From: Alternaria dauci
Lineage: Eukaryota > Ascomycota > Dothideomycetes > Pleosporales > Pleosporaceae
NCBI RefSeq assembly: GCF_042100115.1
Contig: NC_091272.1
Location: 3,596,001 to 3,660,000 of the forward strand
DNA: 64,000 bases
Reading direction: 5' to 3'
Shown: positions 34,104 to 47,300 of the stretch, piece after piece
Layout of the letters: every line of letters begins with the position of its first letter
Position numbering within the stretch: the stretch's first letter is position 1
Made by a program: the position numbers and the translations under genes
The notes under the pieces: model-generated
What the model saw: only the letters and a program-made list of their open reading frames with translations
Databases searched by the model: none
What the model was told of the DNA's origin: nothing

Positions 34104-34811
34104 GCGAGTCTACAGCTAGACAGATGATGGTGGCCGAGGGATGGGAGTGGATTGGGATATAGACTGGATATGAGGTGACATCGGTCGCTTGGGACCGTCT
34201 CTACAGAGGTTTAGCAGCCGTTAGATTGTAATACCAATTGTCACGTGTTGATGGTAACCTCACTGTCAATGGATTGTTGGGGATGATGGTGAGCGAAGGA
34301 TGTTGAGATGGGTGGTTCGACGTAAGATGATGTTAATCGCCGCAATCGCCGCCTGCCGAGGTTGGGCCCAAGTTACGCAACTGGATTGCAGTTGTACACG
34401 CTCCAACACTCCGACATGTGCGTCAACAAAGCTTGATGTGTCATCGCCAGGCACCAAAGCGAGCATCCGATCGATCTCGGCTCATTGCAACATCTTTCTT
34501 GGCACATATCACGACTCGTCTCAACCTCCATCCATCGGCAAATGCAATGCAACGCGTCGTACCGGCATGCGCCCGTCATTGCAATGCGTAGAGAAAACTG
34601 ATATACCTGTTAAGGATTTTGGTCCCCTGGGAAAAGTCTAGGGCCTACCATGACGATGGTCACTATAGCTGCCCCCGACCTGTAACGTCTCATCGAACGA
34701 TTGGCGTCGCAGCAGGCGTTTGGGCATCAAGGCACATGAACATCATGCAGCGTTCACACCACGGTCTCCAGGGACTCATCCAGAGACACTTACTGAATTA
34801 CAGCTACAGCG
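34104..34811. other. intergenic region with one candidate small gene
   Basis: 708 bp. It contains the candidate Cys-rich open frame 34300-34641 described separately; the rest shows no gene. Confidence 0.35.
34300..34641 (+). CDS. candidate small Cys-rich protein, possibly secreted
   Basis: 113 codons, or 104 from the in-frame ATG at 34327. From that Met there is a short hydrophobic segment MMLIAAIAACRGWAQ that could act as a signal peptide, followed by seven Cys in ~100 residues (DCSC, TC, HC, KC, QC). Single exon, no family recognised, and no support besides composition, so this may be a chance frame. Small secreted Cys-rich proteins are common in plant-associated Dothideomycetes. Confidence 0.25.
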   Translation: MLRWVVRRKMMLIAAIAACRGWAQVTQLDCSCTRSNTPTCASTKLDVSSPGTKASIRSISAHCNIFLGTYHDSSQPPSIGKCNATRRTGMRPSLQCVEKTDIPVKDFGPLGKV

Positions 34812-35744
34812 ATGTCATCGTTCGCAGCCCACAAATCTAGTCATGACGTCTCCATCATGGCATTCGCGCCGGACAACCCATTGAAGCGCGACCAGCGATA
34901 CGACTCTCTACGCAACACCGACGACCACTCCGATTCGAGTACAGAGATTGGCGATTGGGAAGTAGAAGAAGCAGTACAGCGAAGACGGCGGAGCAAGACA
35001 GTATGGAAGAGGCTGAAAGGCTACAGGTGGATGCTAGACACTGCGCTTCTCCTCGTCATCGTAGGATTGCTGGTAGAGAAGAGATGGCAACAACGTGCAA
35101 AGAGCCACCAGTATGAGCTCGCAGGCGATGTGACTGGTTTCGCTCCGAGGTTCTCACAGCAGATTGTGAGCTTCCAGCCCGATCCCGTTTTCGCCCCGGA
35201 AGATGCATCGCAGTTTTGGAGCAACGAGACGCAGCATGCATGGTTGAGCATCGTACCAGGTATATCATGTCCCACTTCTTACCCTCGCTATCGCATAGTA
35301 CTGACAGACTGAACAGAGGGCCTGGGCTACGTCAATGTCGAAACTCCTTCCGAGTACTCCAACCTCCCCACCCCGATACACGATTACCCCAATCATACCG
35401 TCTTCACCACATCCGTCACACATCAGCTTCATTGCCTATATACCATACTGGACGCATATAATTCCATGAAGCTTATGGTCGCCTCGCCAGCGTCGGCAAG
35501 CACTGTCAAGATGCCATGGCATATCAATCACTGTTTTGAGTACATTAGACAGGCAATAATGTGCGCGGGAGATGTGGCACTAGAAGGGGCAGCGACAAGT
35601 TTTCCAGGCGATGAACATGGGGAAGATCGAGGCGGAAGCGACGGGTGGGACGCGAAGCATGTGTGCAAAGAATACGGGCAGGTATACGAGTACTTGGAGA
35701 AGAAAACGATCAATCACATGAAGTGGATCTCGTCGGACAAGTGA
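34812..35744 (+). CDS. UstYa-like DUF3328 oxidase family membrane protein
   Basis: 291 aa from exons 34812-35259 and 35317-35744 (57-nt intron, GTATAT..AACAG). A cytosolic polar N-terminus is followed by one membrane helix (WMLDTALLLVIVGLLVE, ~75-92), then a luminal domain carrying both family HxxHC motifs: HQLHC at about 34% and HINHC near the C-terminal third (THQLHCLYTI; WHINHCFEYIRQ). Family members carry out oxidation or cyclisation steps in ribosomal-peptide and other secondary-metabolite pathways. An alternative start is MAFAPDNP at 34858. The neighbouring P450 is on the same strand, but no core synthase or precursor-peptide gene is seen nearby, so a cluster is not shown. Confidence 0.88.
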
Positions 35745-37044
35745 TACCCGTCCTGCCGTCGGGAATGGCACGTGAAGACTCGTAGGTCATGGTGTGGGCC
35801 GTTTAGATGGACCCACAAGTAGGCCGGAAGGGCTGCGCACACAGATGACGTTGTTGTCAACTCACAATGAGCATCTCCAAAACATTAGCACACCTCGTTG
35901 TTGTATACTTGCTGCAGTAAGCATGCTTGTGAAAGCGGAGTGATGGTCTGACTGTGCACCTTATTTTCACAGCGGTGTTACACAGGCGTATTTTCTCCGA
36001 GAACCAGGAATATTCATCGCGAAGATATCGGACGTTATCTGCAATCAGCGACTTGCTCCTGCTGATTGCAATGTGAATCCTACCCAACACACAGGAGCCT
36101 CCAAGTCCTCCGAGCATGCAGAAGTGTGCCATCGGGCAGTAACCCCATTCAGCATAACATGCGAGTTGCAGATCTACTGTATTGGACTTGGCCAATCGCA
36201 AGCCCCATAATTCGGCCTCGGCAACGGAGCAGAGCAGGGGTACTCGCAGAGACGGCATCACCGAAAATCTACGCTCTAGCCTCCGCGAGCACGTCCGCCC
36301 GTGAATGGGTGCAACCTTAGCAGTCGGCCGACGCTTCGCACCGTGTCGGAGCTGAATGCTGTAATGGATGCATATTCCGTAGGGAGTTTTAAAACGATGG
36401 GGTGTGTGGAACCACTAGAATTTCGGACATTGGATGCGTGTGGTATAAAAATCTTGCTTGCCTCAGTGCCTGCTGAAATCAATTTCAATGCCTGCCAAGG
36501 TTTGACATTACGCTGAGACGAAGATACTTGGCTGCACCTGTGGCTGTACTGGACGAACGACGGACGCCTACTCGTAACTTTCGGACGTCTTGGAACAACA
36601 ACGCGACAAGCGGAAAAAAACAACGGAAACGTCCAACTACCAAGCTCGGCCGAGAATCCGTTCACCAACTGACTCTCTTGACACGTAGTCAAAGAGTCTG
36701 TCATTGGAAAACGCATTGAAGGGGAAGCAACGAGGACTTGGGTTGCCTGATACCTGGACTTGGCTTGAAGAAGGAATCTTGGTGAAGAGCGGAGCTAGGC
36801 AAAGCTGACGGCGGCTGTGTTGTGTACCCTAACCATCACCCTACAACGTCGATCGGTCAAGTACCTTTGCAAGACGCTCCATTTAAACGCTCCACAAGGC
36901 GGACGCGGTTGCCACGACTGAACCTTGAAAGCATTTCAAAAGCACTTAAGAAGCGTGGCTGCCCACGATTTTTCTTCTTCGACGTCATCACTAGAGCCTT
37001 TCTCCAAACACGGTCTTATCAATCACATCCTACCTACGAACACG
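35745..37044. other. intergenic region upstream of the P450 gene
   Basis: 1.3 kb. Open frames on both strands are short and overlapping. The frame of the P450 stays open upstream of 37045 back to 36925, but that extension lacks a membrane anchor and is taken as leader. No repeat or RNA recognised. Confidence 0.35.
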
Positions 37045-38611
37045 ATGGCACACTCACCGTTGCTTTTCATTGTCGCGGGAGCCGCCATCTCCTACATTCT
37101 ATACACCCGCATCACACTCTACCTCGCGCGACAACGTTTCAAGAAGGAGCATGGCTGCCAGCCATGCACGGCGCAATTCCACAAAGACCCGATCTTCGGA
37201 ATCGACAATATCAAGGCCATGGCGTACAACAGCAAGCACCATATCCTGCTACAAGAGGCCCAGAAGCGCTTCCAACGGCTCGGCAACACTTTCCACAACA
37301 GAGTAATTACCGAGCCTTTTATTGCGACGTGTGAGCCGGAAAACGTAAAGGCGGTATTGAGTTTGAAGTTCAAGGACTTTAGCCTTGAACATAGGTCTGC
37401 CGCCTTTACTCCTCTGCTGGGCCATGGTATCTTCAATGCGGATGGCGAGCGATGGGCTAACAGCCGTCACCTGCTGCGACCCAACTTCGCTAGGGATCAA
37501 GTCGCCGATATCGACGCTTTTGAGCGCCACTTCAAGCTTATGCTCAAACACATCCCAAGGGATGGCTCGACTGTCGACTTGCAGGAGCTCTTCTTCCGCC
37601 TGACCATCGACACTGCAACAGAGTTCTTGTTCAACCACTCCACCAACTCGCTCCGCATGGTTGGTCAAGGTGACGACAATAACGAGGACCTCATCTTCAG
37701 CAAGGCCTTCAACTTCGCACAAGAAGACATTACAGTCCGCTCCCGCTGGGGTATGTTCGATCGATTCCGAAAGAACGAAGAGGGCAAGAAGGCCATCGAT
37801 ATCTGCCACGCCTACATTGACAAGTTTGTGGATGATGCTCTGCGTTTCAGACAGGATCTGGACGCCGAAAAGAGTGCTGGAAGCAAGGACAACAAGTACT
37901 ACTTCATCCAAGAGGTAGCCAAGCAGACTACCGATCAGAAGCGGATCCGTGAAGAACTCATCAACATCCTCCTCGCAGGACGTGATACGACAGCCAGTCT
38001 GCTCAGTAACATGTTCTTTGAGATTGCCAAGAGGCCCGACATTTATGCGAAGCTGAGGGATGAGGTCGCAACGCTCGAGGGACGCACGCCAACGTATGAG
38101 GAATTGAGAAACCTCAAGTACCTCAAGTGGTGTCTCAACGAATGTAAGTTTGCCTTTTGAGCTTGAATTGGTGACGTGCTAATGAAGACCAGCACTCCGT
38201 ATCCACCCAGTTGTACCTGGCAACTCCCGCCGAGCCATCCGTGACACCGTACTGCCCCGCGGTGGTGGCCCAGACGGTCAAGCGCCCTTGTTCGTGCCCA
38301 AGGGAACGACGGTCGGATACTCGCCATACACCATGCACCGCCGCAAGGATCTCTACGGCCCAGACGCCGACGAATACAAGCCTGAGCGATGGGAGACTCT
38401 CCGCCCAGGCTGGGAATACTTGCCTTTCAACGGCGGCCCACGTATCTGTCTCGGCCAGCAGTACGCGCTTACCGAGGCCAGCTACGTGACCGCTCGCATG
38501 GTGCAAGAATTCAAGACCATGGAGAGCAGAGACCCCGAAGTGTGGCGGGAGAGCCTGACACTGACTCTGTGCTCGATGAACGGCACACAGGTTGGTCTTA
38601 CGCCTGCTTAG
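37045..38611 (+). CDS. cytochrome P450, CYP52-like (alkane/fatty-acid hydroxylase type)
   Basis: 505 aa from exons 37045-38143 and 38193-38611 (49-nt intron, GTAAGT..ACCAG). Starting at [20 protein letters not shown] gives a classical N-terminal ER anchor. P450 hallmarks: I-helix AGRDTTAS, K-helix NESLR (split by the intron), the PERW segment [12 protein letters not shown], and the haem-thiolate loop [12 protein letters not shown] with Cys about 60 residues before the end. The [15 protein letters not shown] wording and the length match CYP52/CYP539 enzymes that omega-hydroxylate alkanes and fatty acids; a role in secondary metabolism is possible too. It needs NADPH-P450 reductase, which is not in the window. 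Confidence 0.93.
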
Positions 38612-39227
38612 AAGGAGCGTAGGCGACGACGGATGTCAAGCTGCTTCGAGAGATGTCATGTTGGAGATGACGACGGAAAGGTGCAGCACGATGAGTTGTG
38701 TCTGCTTTCTGAAACGGAAGATGACTTTTCATCTTTGCGGCCTACTTTGCATGAGCATGAGACCAGGCCTAGGAAATGGAGGCGGCCATCTCTGTTTTAG
38801 GGCGCTTATGGCTTATTGAATTTTGGCGAGGGTTTTTGGAGACATCGTTTCTATTCTGAACCTGTAGAGTATCTTTGACTATGGAATTGACCTACGTTCT
38901 TTGATAAAGCATTTGAGTTCGCGGAGTGAAGTCCAAGTGGTGATGCTGCTGAGACATGCTGGTGAACTCTGTCAAGTCACGACGTATTTGGAAAGTTACT
39001 TTCACCCTTTACCTGTCCGAATACAAATGACCAGATAATCCTCCGCCAAGGTGGCTCACAGGCACACAGTAATTTGCAACTGCACCCAGCTCAATCAGGA
39101 TTAGCGCCGGAAGTCCGCAACGTGGGAACCCAGAAACCCAAGTGTTGATCAACAACACCGAGGCAGGCCACGACGTACGCAACGAGCCCGTTCCTCAACT
39201 CGTCCCTACCTTCCGCTGGCAGACACA
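38612..39227. other. intergenic region
   Basis: 616 bp between two plus-strand genes; 3' end of the P450 transcript and promoter of the next gene. Nothing further is seen. Confidence 0.35.
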
Positions 39228-40912
39228 ATGTCGCGAAGTCATCGCCCTTCCACTACGCCTATGGACTTTGAGTGGACCAACCAAACAGGACCCATCGACG
39301 CTCAATCGCCCTTCATAGCAGCCAGCCAGCAGAAGAAGCGTGAGCCTCCATGTTCCTCTTTCGCTTTCGGAGGAAAGACACAAGAGACGCAAGAGAAGAC
39401 AATCTCGCTGACTTCAAGGCCCTCGTTTGGCCATCCAGGTCCACACTCAGTACTTGACTCCCCCTCGAAAGGCGGTTTCGCGACACCAAATCGGCTGCGC
39501 GACCCCGACAGCCGCATGTCATACTACAGCCGCGATCCCAGCAAGCCACTACCCTCAACACCAGCGTCTTCGGTGCCGGCACACATCCAACCGAGCCCCT
39601 GGTCTATGCGAACGCCCTCACACGATATCGACTTCAGCTCCGGCGGAGAGACACCCGGCACGCCCCAAGTAGACAGCGACCCCGGCACACCAGACACGCA
39701 ATTAGCAAACAAGATGGGTCGGCTAGGCAATAGCGATGCCAAAGGCGCGAGGCGGGAAAGCTGGTTCAAGCGGACTTTCATGTCAACTCCAAGCCCCACC
39801 AAGGAGCCCCGCGACAAGGACATGTCGCAAAAGAACTATTCCAAGAAGGCTGAGAACCGTATAGTCAAGCGCCGTTCAGAGCGATCGCGCTCAAAGAAAC
39901 GCGCTACCGTACACGACGACGACGGCGCCGACGATTCAGACAACGAGCGAGCACGCCCACCAGTTCCAGCAAAGGAGGCGGGGCCTGTCCAGCAGACGTT
40001 CGCCACGAATCTCAGCGGCTTCTTTTCCTGGGTTGAAGCGCATCCCAACCTTCCATCCGTACTGTCGTACTACCTCCAACTCACCGTCAACATGTTCCTC
40101 GGCAGCCTCTTCATCTACACTGTCTACTCGGCCTGGGCCGGCGTCATGACAGACGTCGACATAGAATCCTCAAAACACGCGTCGGAAGTAATGGTCGAAA
40201 TCGCCGCTTGCGCGCTAGAGTACAATCGCAACCGCTGTCGACCCGAAGAAGTTGTACCGGCCATGGAAAGGGCATGCGGTGTCTGGGAGACGTGCATGAA
40301 CCGCGATCCGAAAAAAGTTGCGCGCGCGAGCGTAACAGCTAAAACGTTCGCCATGATCTTCAACTCTTTCGTGGAAGAGTTCAGCTACAAATCAATGGTA
40401 TTTTGCCTTTTCTGCATTGTCGTCAACGTATTCCACTCAAAGCAAGCGCCGCTTGGCTGACCAACTTTCGCTCCCAGATCTTCACAGCCATTGTCATCTT
40501 CGGCGGCTTCAACCTCTCAAACTGGGCATTCGGCCTCCTTCGCTCGCAACAACAACAACAAACACAAGCCCATCACCACCACCACCAACAACAACCACAA
40601 CCGCCCCAGCCGAACGAATTCGTACCACAAACCCCACACAGAGTAACCAGCGGCGGTTACATACAGAATCACGACAACTTCCTCCCGCCCAGTGGCAATT
40701 ATCAAAGCTACCAGCAAAACTGGCAGCAAGTGCCTCAGTACCAGCAACAGCACACACCATACCAGAATCACACGCCATACTCGCAAAGACACATTGAGGC
40801 GCCCCCACTGGTTCACGCACATACCATGCCTGCACTACCTAGCTCGGCACAAGAAGGGGCGCCTGTGCTGGATAGTGCGAAAACACCACGGAAACGGGGT
40901 CTGTTCCGGTAG
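39228..40912 (+). CDS. BRL1: Brl1/Brr6 family nuclear-envelope protein
   Basis: Integral nuclear-envelope protein of the 'di-sulfide bridge nucleocytoplasmic transport' family, needed for nuclear pore complex assembly and membrane lipid balance. 534 aa from exons 39228-40397 and 40478-40912 (80-nt intron, GTATTT..CCCAG). Starts with the family-like MDFEW segment at residue 12, then a long Ser/Pro-rich disordered part with a basic stretch (KRRSERSRSKKR). The core has one membrane helix (VLSYYLQLTVNMFLGSLFIY), a perinuclear loop with four Cys (C-x7-C and C-x5-C), and a second helix after the intron (IFTAIVIFGGFNLSNWAFGLL). The tail is rich in Gln, His and Pro. Brr6 and Brl1 cannot be fully told apart by eye. 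Confidence 0.88.
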
Positions 40913-41322
40913 TCTCTCTTTATTACAATGGTTTTCCTTGATCGTTTTGGTCTTTGTCCGGATAAGCGTATTCCTCAGTTCCAAATTCAACTTCTTAGCA
41001 TGATCGTAGGGTAGGCAACAGGTTTGGGTCAGGCCGGTTTGGTTGGCGGAGCTAGTGTAAAACACTTGAAGGTCACGTTTGTCCATGTACCTTCTACTGC
41101 TTTCCTTGTACTTGTGTTCTTGCAGGTGATAGTCAAACATACTTTGTTTCATCACTAATCTCAGTATCAGTATCGTCTTGAATGAATGAGTTACTAAATT
41201 TTATCATGAGAAGCATATATAAAGCCTCCGTCCTGGATATCAAATGGCCAATGATCTACTTGTGAACCACCAGAACGCCCAAATCATCGACTCCACACCT
41301 ACGTATACACACATGCCGAGCT
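40913..41322. other. convergent 3' region
   Basis: 410 bp between the convergent ends of the Brl1-like gene and FAS beta. A/T-rich segments are present near 41185-41225; no gene is seen. Confidence 0.4.
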
Positions 41323-44300
41323 TTACGCAGCAGCCTCGACCTTGGTCTCCTCCTTGCCGCTCTCTTCGTACTTCTCCCAGTTGGCCAGGATGTTGCCAAT
41401 CTTGGGTGAGTTGGTAAGCTTGTATACATCCTCAAAGTACTCCTTGGTCAACGCAAATGGCTTGGCAGTGACGTTGGGGATGTATTTGCCGACAAGCTTG
41501 CTGGGGTCGATGGATGTCTTGTGAATCTTCTTGAGAAGGAAAGACCTGAACGGCTTTACACCAGAGCGCAAGAAGGTCGAGTGGAAGGGAACGTCGATGC
41601 CCTTGAGCGGGATGGTAGCAAAACCGCGCTGGAGGTCGAGCGGCTTGGGCTTGGCTTCTGTTTGCTCGGCGCAGCCCTTAATAATCTCAACCAAGTGGTT
41701 CTTGACCTCCTCAAGTGAAAGAGTCTGCATGAGCGCCTGGATATCGATCTTTTGTTGCTTGAGGTAGTTGGTGACGCCAGTAAGACAGTCGAGGGCGCGG
41801 AGGTCACCAGCAGCAACGTACTGCATGTTGGCAATGTTGTAATTCACAATCTCCAGAAGCCATCCGGTTGTCTCAGCAATGTTCTCGACCACGTACTGGA
41901 GTGCCTGCTCATTGAAGGTCTTGGAGATCCTGCTGGGGTTGACAGCGCACATGGAGTAGTTCGAACGACCAGTCTCGTCGCGCTCGACAGCGACCTGCAT
42001 CGTGAGACCACGGTAGAACACAACCGAGACCAGACTCTCAATGGGCATGACCTCAGCCATGGCCGCAAGAGCAGAGTATTCACCGAGAGAGTGTCCAGCG
42101 AATGTACTCTCGACCTGGATCAAGCCCTTGGCACGCATGTCTTCGAAAGACGCCTTCTCCATAAGTGTCAGAGCTGGCTGTGTGAACTGAGTGGCTGACA
42201 GCAGACCAGTTGGTGACCGGTAAGTGTAGGATGTAGTGTTTTCATCAATCTCCTTGAAGATTTTCTCAGACTTAATAGAGCCATCTGCAGCGACAGTCTC
42301 GAAGGTCATGGACATGTAATTCTGACGGATAGCCTTGCCGACTGGACCACCAAAGTGGATGGTGAGTTCCTTCGGGTTGTTCTTTACAATATTGGTGATA
42401 GCAAAGCCTGTTATGAGTTAGCAGCTGCACGATGTGAGCAAGGTGATTTGGACTTACCATAGTTGTCCATGAAATGCTTGTCGGCACGGTCCCAGACCTC
42501 CTTGGCCACGGGACTGCTGTTGTAAAGTTCCATACCCATTCCTTGCTCCTGCGAACCTTGGCCAGTAAAGACGTATGAGGTAGTGGGTTGCTCGACCTCA
42601 GCCTCACCAAGAAGGACCTTGTCTTCGGTCTCCTGGTTGCTGACCTCAATCTTGATGATCTTGCGTCCAGAAACCATGCCGACGTGTTGAAGCTTGACAT
42701 CGAGCATGTCATCTGGAAGCACCATACCGACAAGGTTGACGTGATAGCTCCTGACACGACCAACATTGTTCTCGGCGGCCCATGTCTCGACCAAACTTCG
42801 AACAGCTGCACTAGAGTACATGCCGTGGGTGATTGTACCAGGCAAATTGGCGTAGCTAGCAAAGACACGAGAGACGTGAATGGGGTTGTAGTCGCCAGAG
42901 ACGCGAGCGTAGTTCTCGTTGGAGGCAGGTGCCTTGAGCTTGAGTGGCGTCCTGCCGTGTAGTGGAATAGCATTGTCGAAAAGCACTGGCTGGTCGACGG
43001 CGGCACCGTTACGCTCCAAGTAGTCGAGGACAGGGTTGCCATACGCGGTACCAGATCGGTAGTCAACGGAAGCAATCTGGATCACCTCCTTGGTTGGGAG
43101 CTCGAGCAAGACCTCTCCCTGAGTCTCGATATCTGAAAAGACTGTCTTGTTCTTGTATCGTACGACAGTCTCGAGCTTGAAGAGCAAGGTCTTGTTCAGC
43201 AGGTCGATCTCAGGCTCCTCGAAGTTGAACCACTCCTTTGACCGCAAGATTGCGACATCCTTGCTGGTGGCCAGGTTGAGCTGGATAGGCTTCTCTACCT
43301 TCCTCTGGAATGTGTTCTCGAAGTCGTCGTATGCACCGCGGTAGAGGAACTGGCTGGTAACTTCCATTACCGGCTTGCCGTCACGGGTGATGGTGCCGCA
43401 GACTTCAACCATCTTGCCGGAATCCTGGTTGATGACGGCGTTGATCTGCGCAGTGGTATCAAGAACATCACCCTTCTTCAAAGGCTCGGCGCCGGAGATC
43501 ATGCGGAACCCATTGGAAAGATGGACCAACTTGAGAAGGTCGCCATCGATTGCGCGAGGGAAGATGGGCTTGGTGATAGCCTTCCAGCCAACAACGATAG
43601 CGAAGTCCATAGGGGCAAAGACTTCCTTACCAGGTCTGTCAACAAAGGCTTCACCCGTGTTGCCAACTGCGTGGACGAAATCATTGATGGCCTCACTCGT
43701 AACGGTAGCGCGGCCACCATCGAAGCGCGAAGTGACAGACGCATCGAATGGGCATTCTTCATCTCCAAACCAGATCTTGTAGTAGAATTCCTTGATCCGG
43801 TCGTTGCGGGCGTCCATGACCTCGTGGATGGGTGCATAGCCTACGTCGGGGCGGTAGGTGAAGCGGAAAGGCAACGCGACTGCTTTCTTGAGGGCGGTAC
43901 GCTCCTCGTAGATGTTAAGCAGGATCTCGTTGTCCGTTGTAAGACTGACATCGACAGTCTTGATCAACTTGCCGCCGTGGTGTAGCTCCTTGACGATGAT
44001 CGAAGTCTTGGCAGGCTCGTTGGGGTATTGGATTTCAATGACCATACCAGGTGTGGGGGCGAAGACCCTAGAAGTAGGGTTGGTCTGGAAACGCTGACCT
44101 TGTACGAAGATATCCGCAGTAAAGAAAGCATGTCTCCACGAGTAACTGGTGCCTGCCAGGAGCTGTAGCCATGACTGTACCTGTGGCATCGTGGCGTTGG
44201 GAGCAGCAGAAAGGCGGTATATGATCTTGTTCTCGAGCTCTGATACGGTAAGACCATCAACCTCAAGACCCTGGGGAGGTGCAAGCAGGTTGCTGCCGAA

Positions 44301-47300
44301 GTACTCGATGACAGGCACCTTGGACTCATCATCGCTGTACAAATCACGCAAAAGGTACTTGATATGACCCTGGTGAACACCATCAAGGATCTCCTTGACA
44401 GGCTCGTCGACCTTGGTAGAGTACTTGACGGCCATAGGTCCTTGAAGGATGCACGTCCTGCCAACGTCTTGGTCAACGACAGCATCAAGATCTTCAGATT
44501 GCCACAGTGAATCCTTCTTGAAGAAGAACTCAAAGGTCTCGTCGAGGACGGGAACGAACGGAACAGGCTTCTGTCCACGGCGTTGGCATAGGAGCAAGAA
44601 GTGCTGCACATCTTGGGCGCTGATGAGTTGCTGGTCGGACTCAGGGTAAGCCTTAAAGACCTTCTCAAGCATTGGGAAGGGGTCGTTGAGCTCATCGTAG
44701 TTCTGGATCAGAGACTCGCTGCTAGCTCTGCTGAAGCGCTCCTCCAGTCGACGGATAAAGTCACCTGTCAAGCGCTTCAAGCTCTGGTCGATCCAGCGGG
44801 ACTGGTGCTTGACATACATGAGGTCTACCATGCGTTGGACAACCTCAGCGTAGGTCATATCTTCCAGGTCGACCGACTCTCCCTTCTTGTTTCTGCCGAA
44901 CCAGACTTTCTGAAAGTCCTTGTTCAGCTTTTCGATGATGTACTCGCGCATCTTCTTCAGTTCGGGGACGCGCTTGGCCTTGTCCAGACTGAAAATCTTC
45001 TGGTCCATCTCGTGCCAGAAGATGACACCACGTGTGGCGAGCTTATGGATTGGCTCGCCCATCTCGGAACGGACAGTAATGACACCTCCAGCTGGGCCCT
45101 TGTAGGTCTTCTCCCAGTCACTGTCATCGAGACCTGGCGCATCGACGATGGCTTGCTTGGCCATCTTGGATGTCTTTGCCTCCTTCGCAGTCATGACGCG
45201 GCTGCCGAACAAGCAACCGTCGAATGGCATGGGCGGGTAGCCGAACTTGGTCGACCATGATCCAGTGAGGTATGGGTATGTGTCTTCCGCGCCACCAAAT
45301 CCGGAACCTGCGACAAGGATCAGGTTCTCGCATTTGCGCAGGCGGCTGTACATCTGCAGGATAGGCTGATGGAAGTCTTCGAAGGAGTGGTGGCCACCAC
45401 CACGACCACCTGTCCATTGAAGCAGGACAGGGAAAGTAGGGTTTGCTTTCGCGATGTTTATGGTCTGCTGGATAGCCTCAACGGAACCCGGCTTGAAAGC
45501 AATGTGCTTGATGCCTAGGGTCTCGATGTACTCAGTGGCGACCTCGATGGATGGCACACCAGCACCAATGGTAAGACCCTCGATCGGTACACCCTCAGCC
45601 CTGAGCTTGGCCAAGAGCGGGATCTGCCAACCCATAGCACGCGGGTTGATGTAGATCAGATTGATGCTGATACCACGACCAGCAGGGATGGCCTTCTCGA
45701 CCTTGTTGATGGCAGCAGTCATAGTCTTTTCGTTATAGTAACCACCACCAGCAAGCTCGATTTCGTAACCAGCGTTCATGGTCGCTGCAACAAAGTCCCA
45801 TGGCACAGTGCAAGGTGTCATACCAGCGACCATGATCGGAGGCAAGCCGAGCACGCGGCTCATCTTGGTGTCGACATAGGTCTGACCAGTTGATGTTTTG
45901 ACGAGACGAGGACCGTGCTCCTTGACCCAGTCCACAGCGTACTTGACGGCGTGGTCGAAGTCACGATCGAAGATCTCAGGCTTGTAGCCAACCTCGGCGT
46001 TTTGGCCATCGATAGCACCTGCCAGGATAACACGAACACCAGTACCGTCCTTGTTACGGTTGGTGAGTACGCCAAGACCGGAGATACCGCCCGGGCCGAA
46101 ATCAAGGATGTGAGTGGCCTTGGGGAATACGGTTGCCTTCTCCCACTCGACTGAGTCGGCAGTGATCATGCTAACAAGGCGAGGAACGATGTTGTCGGTC
46201 TCGGTCTCGCGAATGTCTTGGCCTGTATGAGTGTCATACATTGGGATGCCAAGATCCGCAGTGGAGATCTTGATCGCCTTGAGATCATCTTCGAGCTGCT
46301 TGGTCGCATCTGCTAAATATGGGCTATGGAAGGGAGCAGTTATGGGCAGGAAGCGATTGACAAAGCGCACTTTGCGCTCGGTGAAGGGTATCCTGGTTTG
46401 GTCTAGGCCGGTCGGTGCCTTGACCTTGCGCAGGCGGAGGTTAAGACCATACAGAGAGATTGGTGGACCCGTGACGACAAAGTTGCGCGCACTGTTGACC
46501 AGCGAGATGGCAATGTGCCGGTCTTGGGGCAGATGGGCATTGGTTGCGTCAATGTGGTCTTGGACCGCCTTTCTTGAGAGGTCACGGATGGAAAGCATGG
46601 GCGTTGGCACACCCTCGCCATTGTCGTCCGAGTCTTGCAAGACAGTGGGTGCCAGCGAGGTCCTAGGGAAGGCTTGCTGGCTTCGCGCACCGATCCAGAA
46701 AAGAATCTCAATGGCTTTCTTGGCAGATCGCTCAAAGGTCTCCCAATTCTTGGACTCAGCGATAGCGGCGGCTGTCACAACACCCTGCGAGTGACCGGTT
46801 ACACCGGACAAGCGGCTGCGTACATGTCCGGGGTGGCTGCCGAGGACTCTGCACGTTACGACGTAGTGTGCGAGCTGAGTCAACCCAATCAAGGGCAAAC
46901 TGACGGGTGCCGAAACCAGGTAGTCGGTATCGGGTTGCGAGTCTCGGTTGTTGAGCCATCGCATGACATCGAGGCCCTTGGAGTAGAGCTTCTCAGCGCG
47001 CGGGTCACGCGACAGGACGAGAAGATGTTGCGCCTCGGCGGCAATGAAGTCCTCTACAAACGAGGGGTAGGTGGTGTAGATCTCGCGGAGTTCATCAAAG
47101 TACTCCTCAATGTTGCCTTGGCCGCCCAAAACAGCATATATGAAGGCATTCTCGTCGGAGGCTTCGCGGAACAGAGCTGATTCGTGGTGCTTGATAGGTC
47201 TCTCTACTGCGGCGCGGGCCGCGTAGTATGACCGCACTGTGACGAGCTTCTTCTCGGTGATGCCCGGCAGAGATGCGGCGAGCGCATGCACCTCGTTGCC

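Noticed and set aside
37249..37911. 220-codon antisense frame in the P450 gene
   Set aside because: Shadow of the P450 coding frame on the other strand.
44601..45260. 219-codon plus-strand frame inside FAS beta
   Set aside because: Antisense shadow of the enoyl-reductase region.
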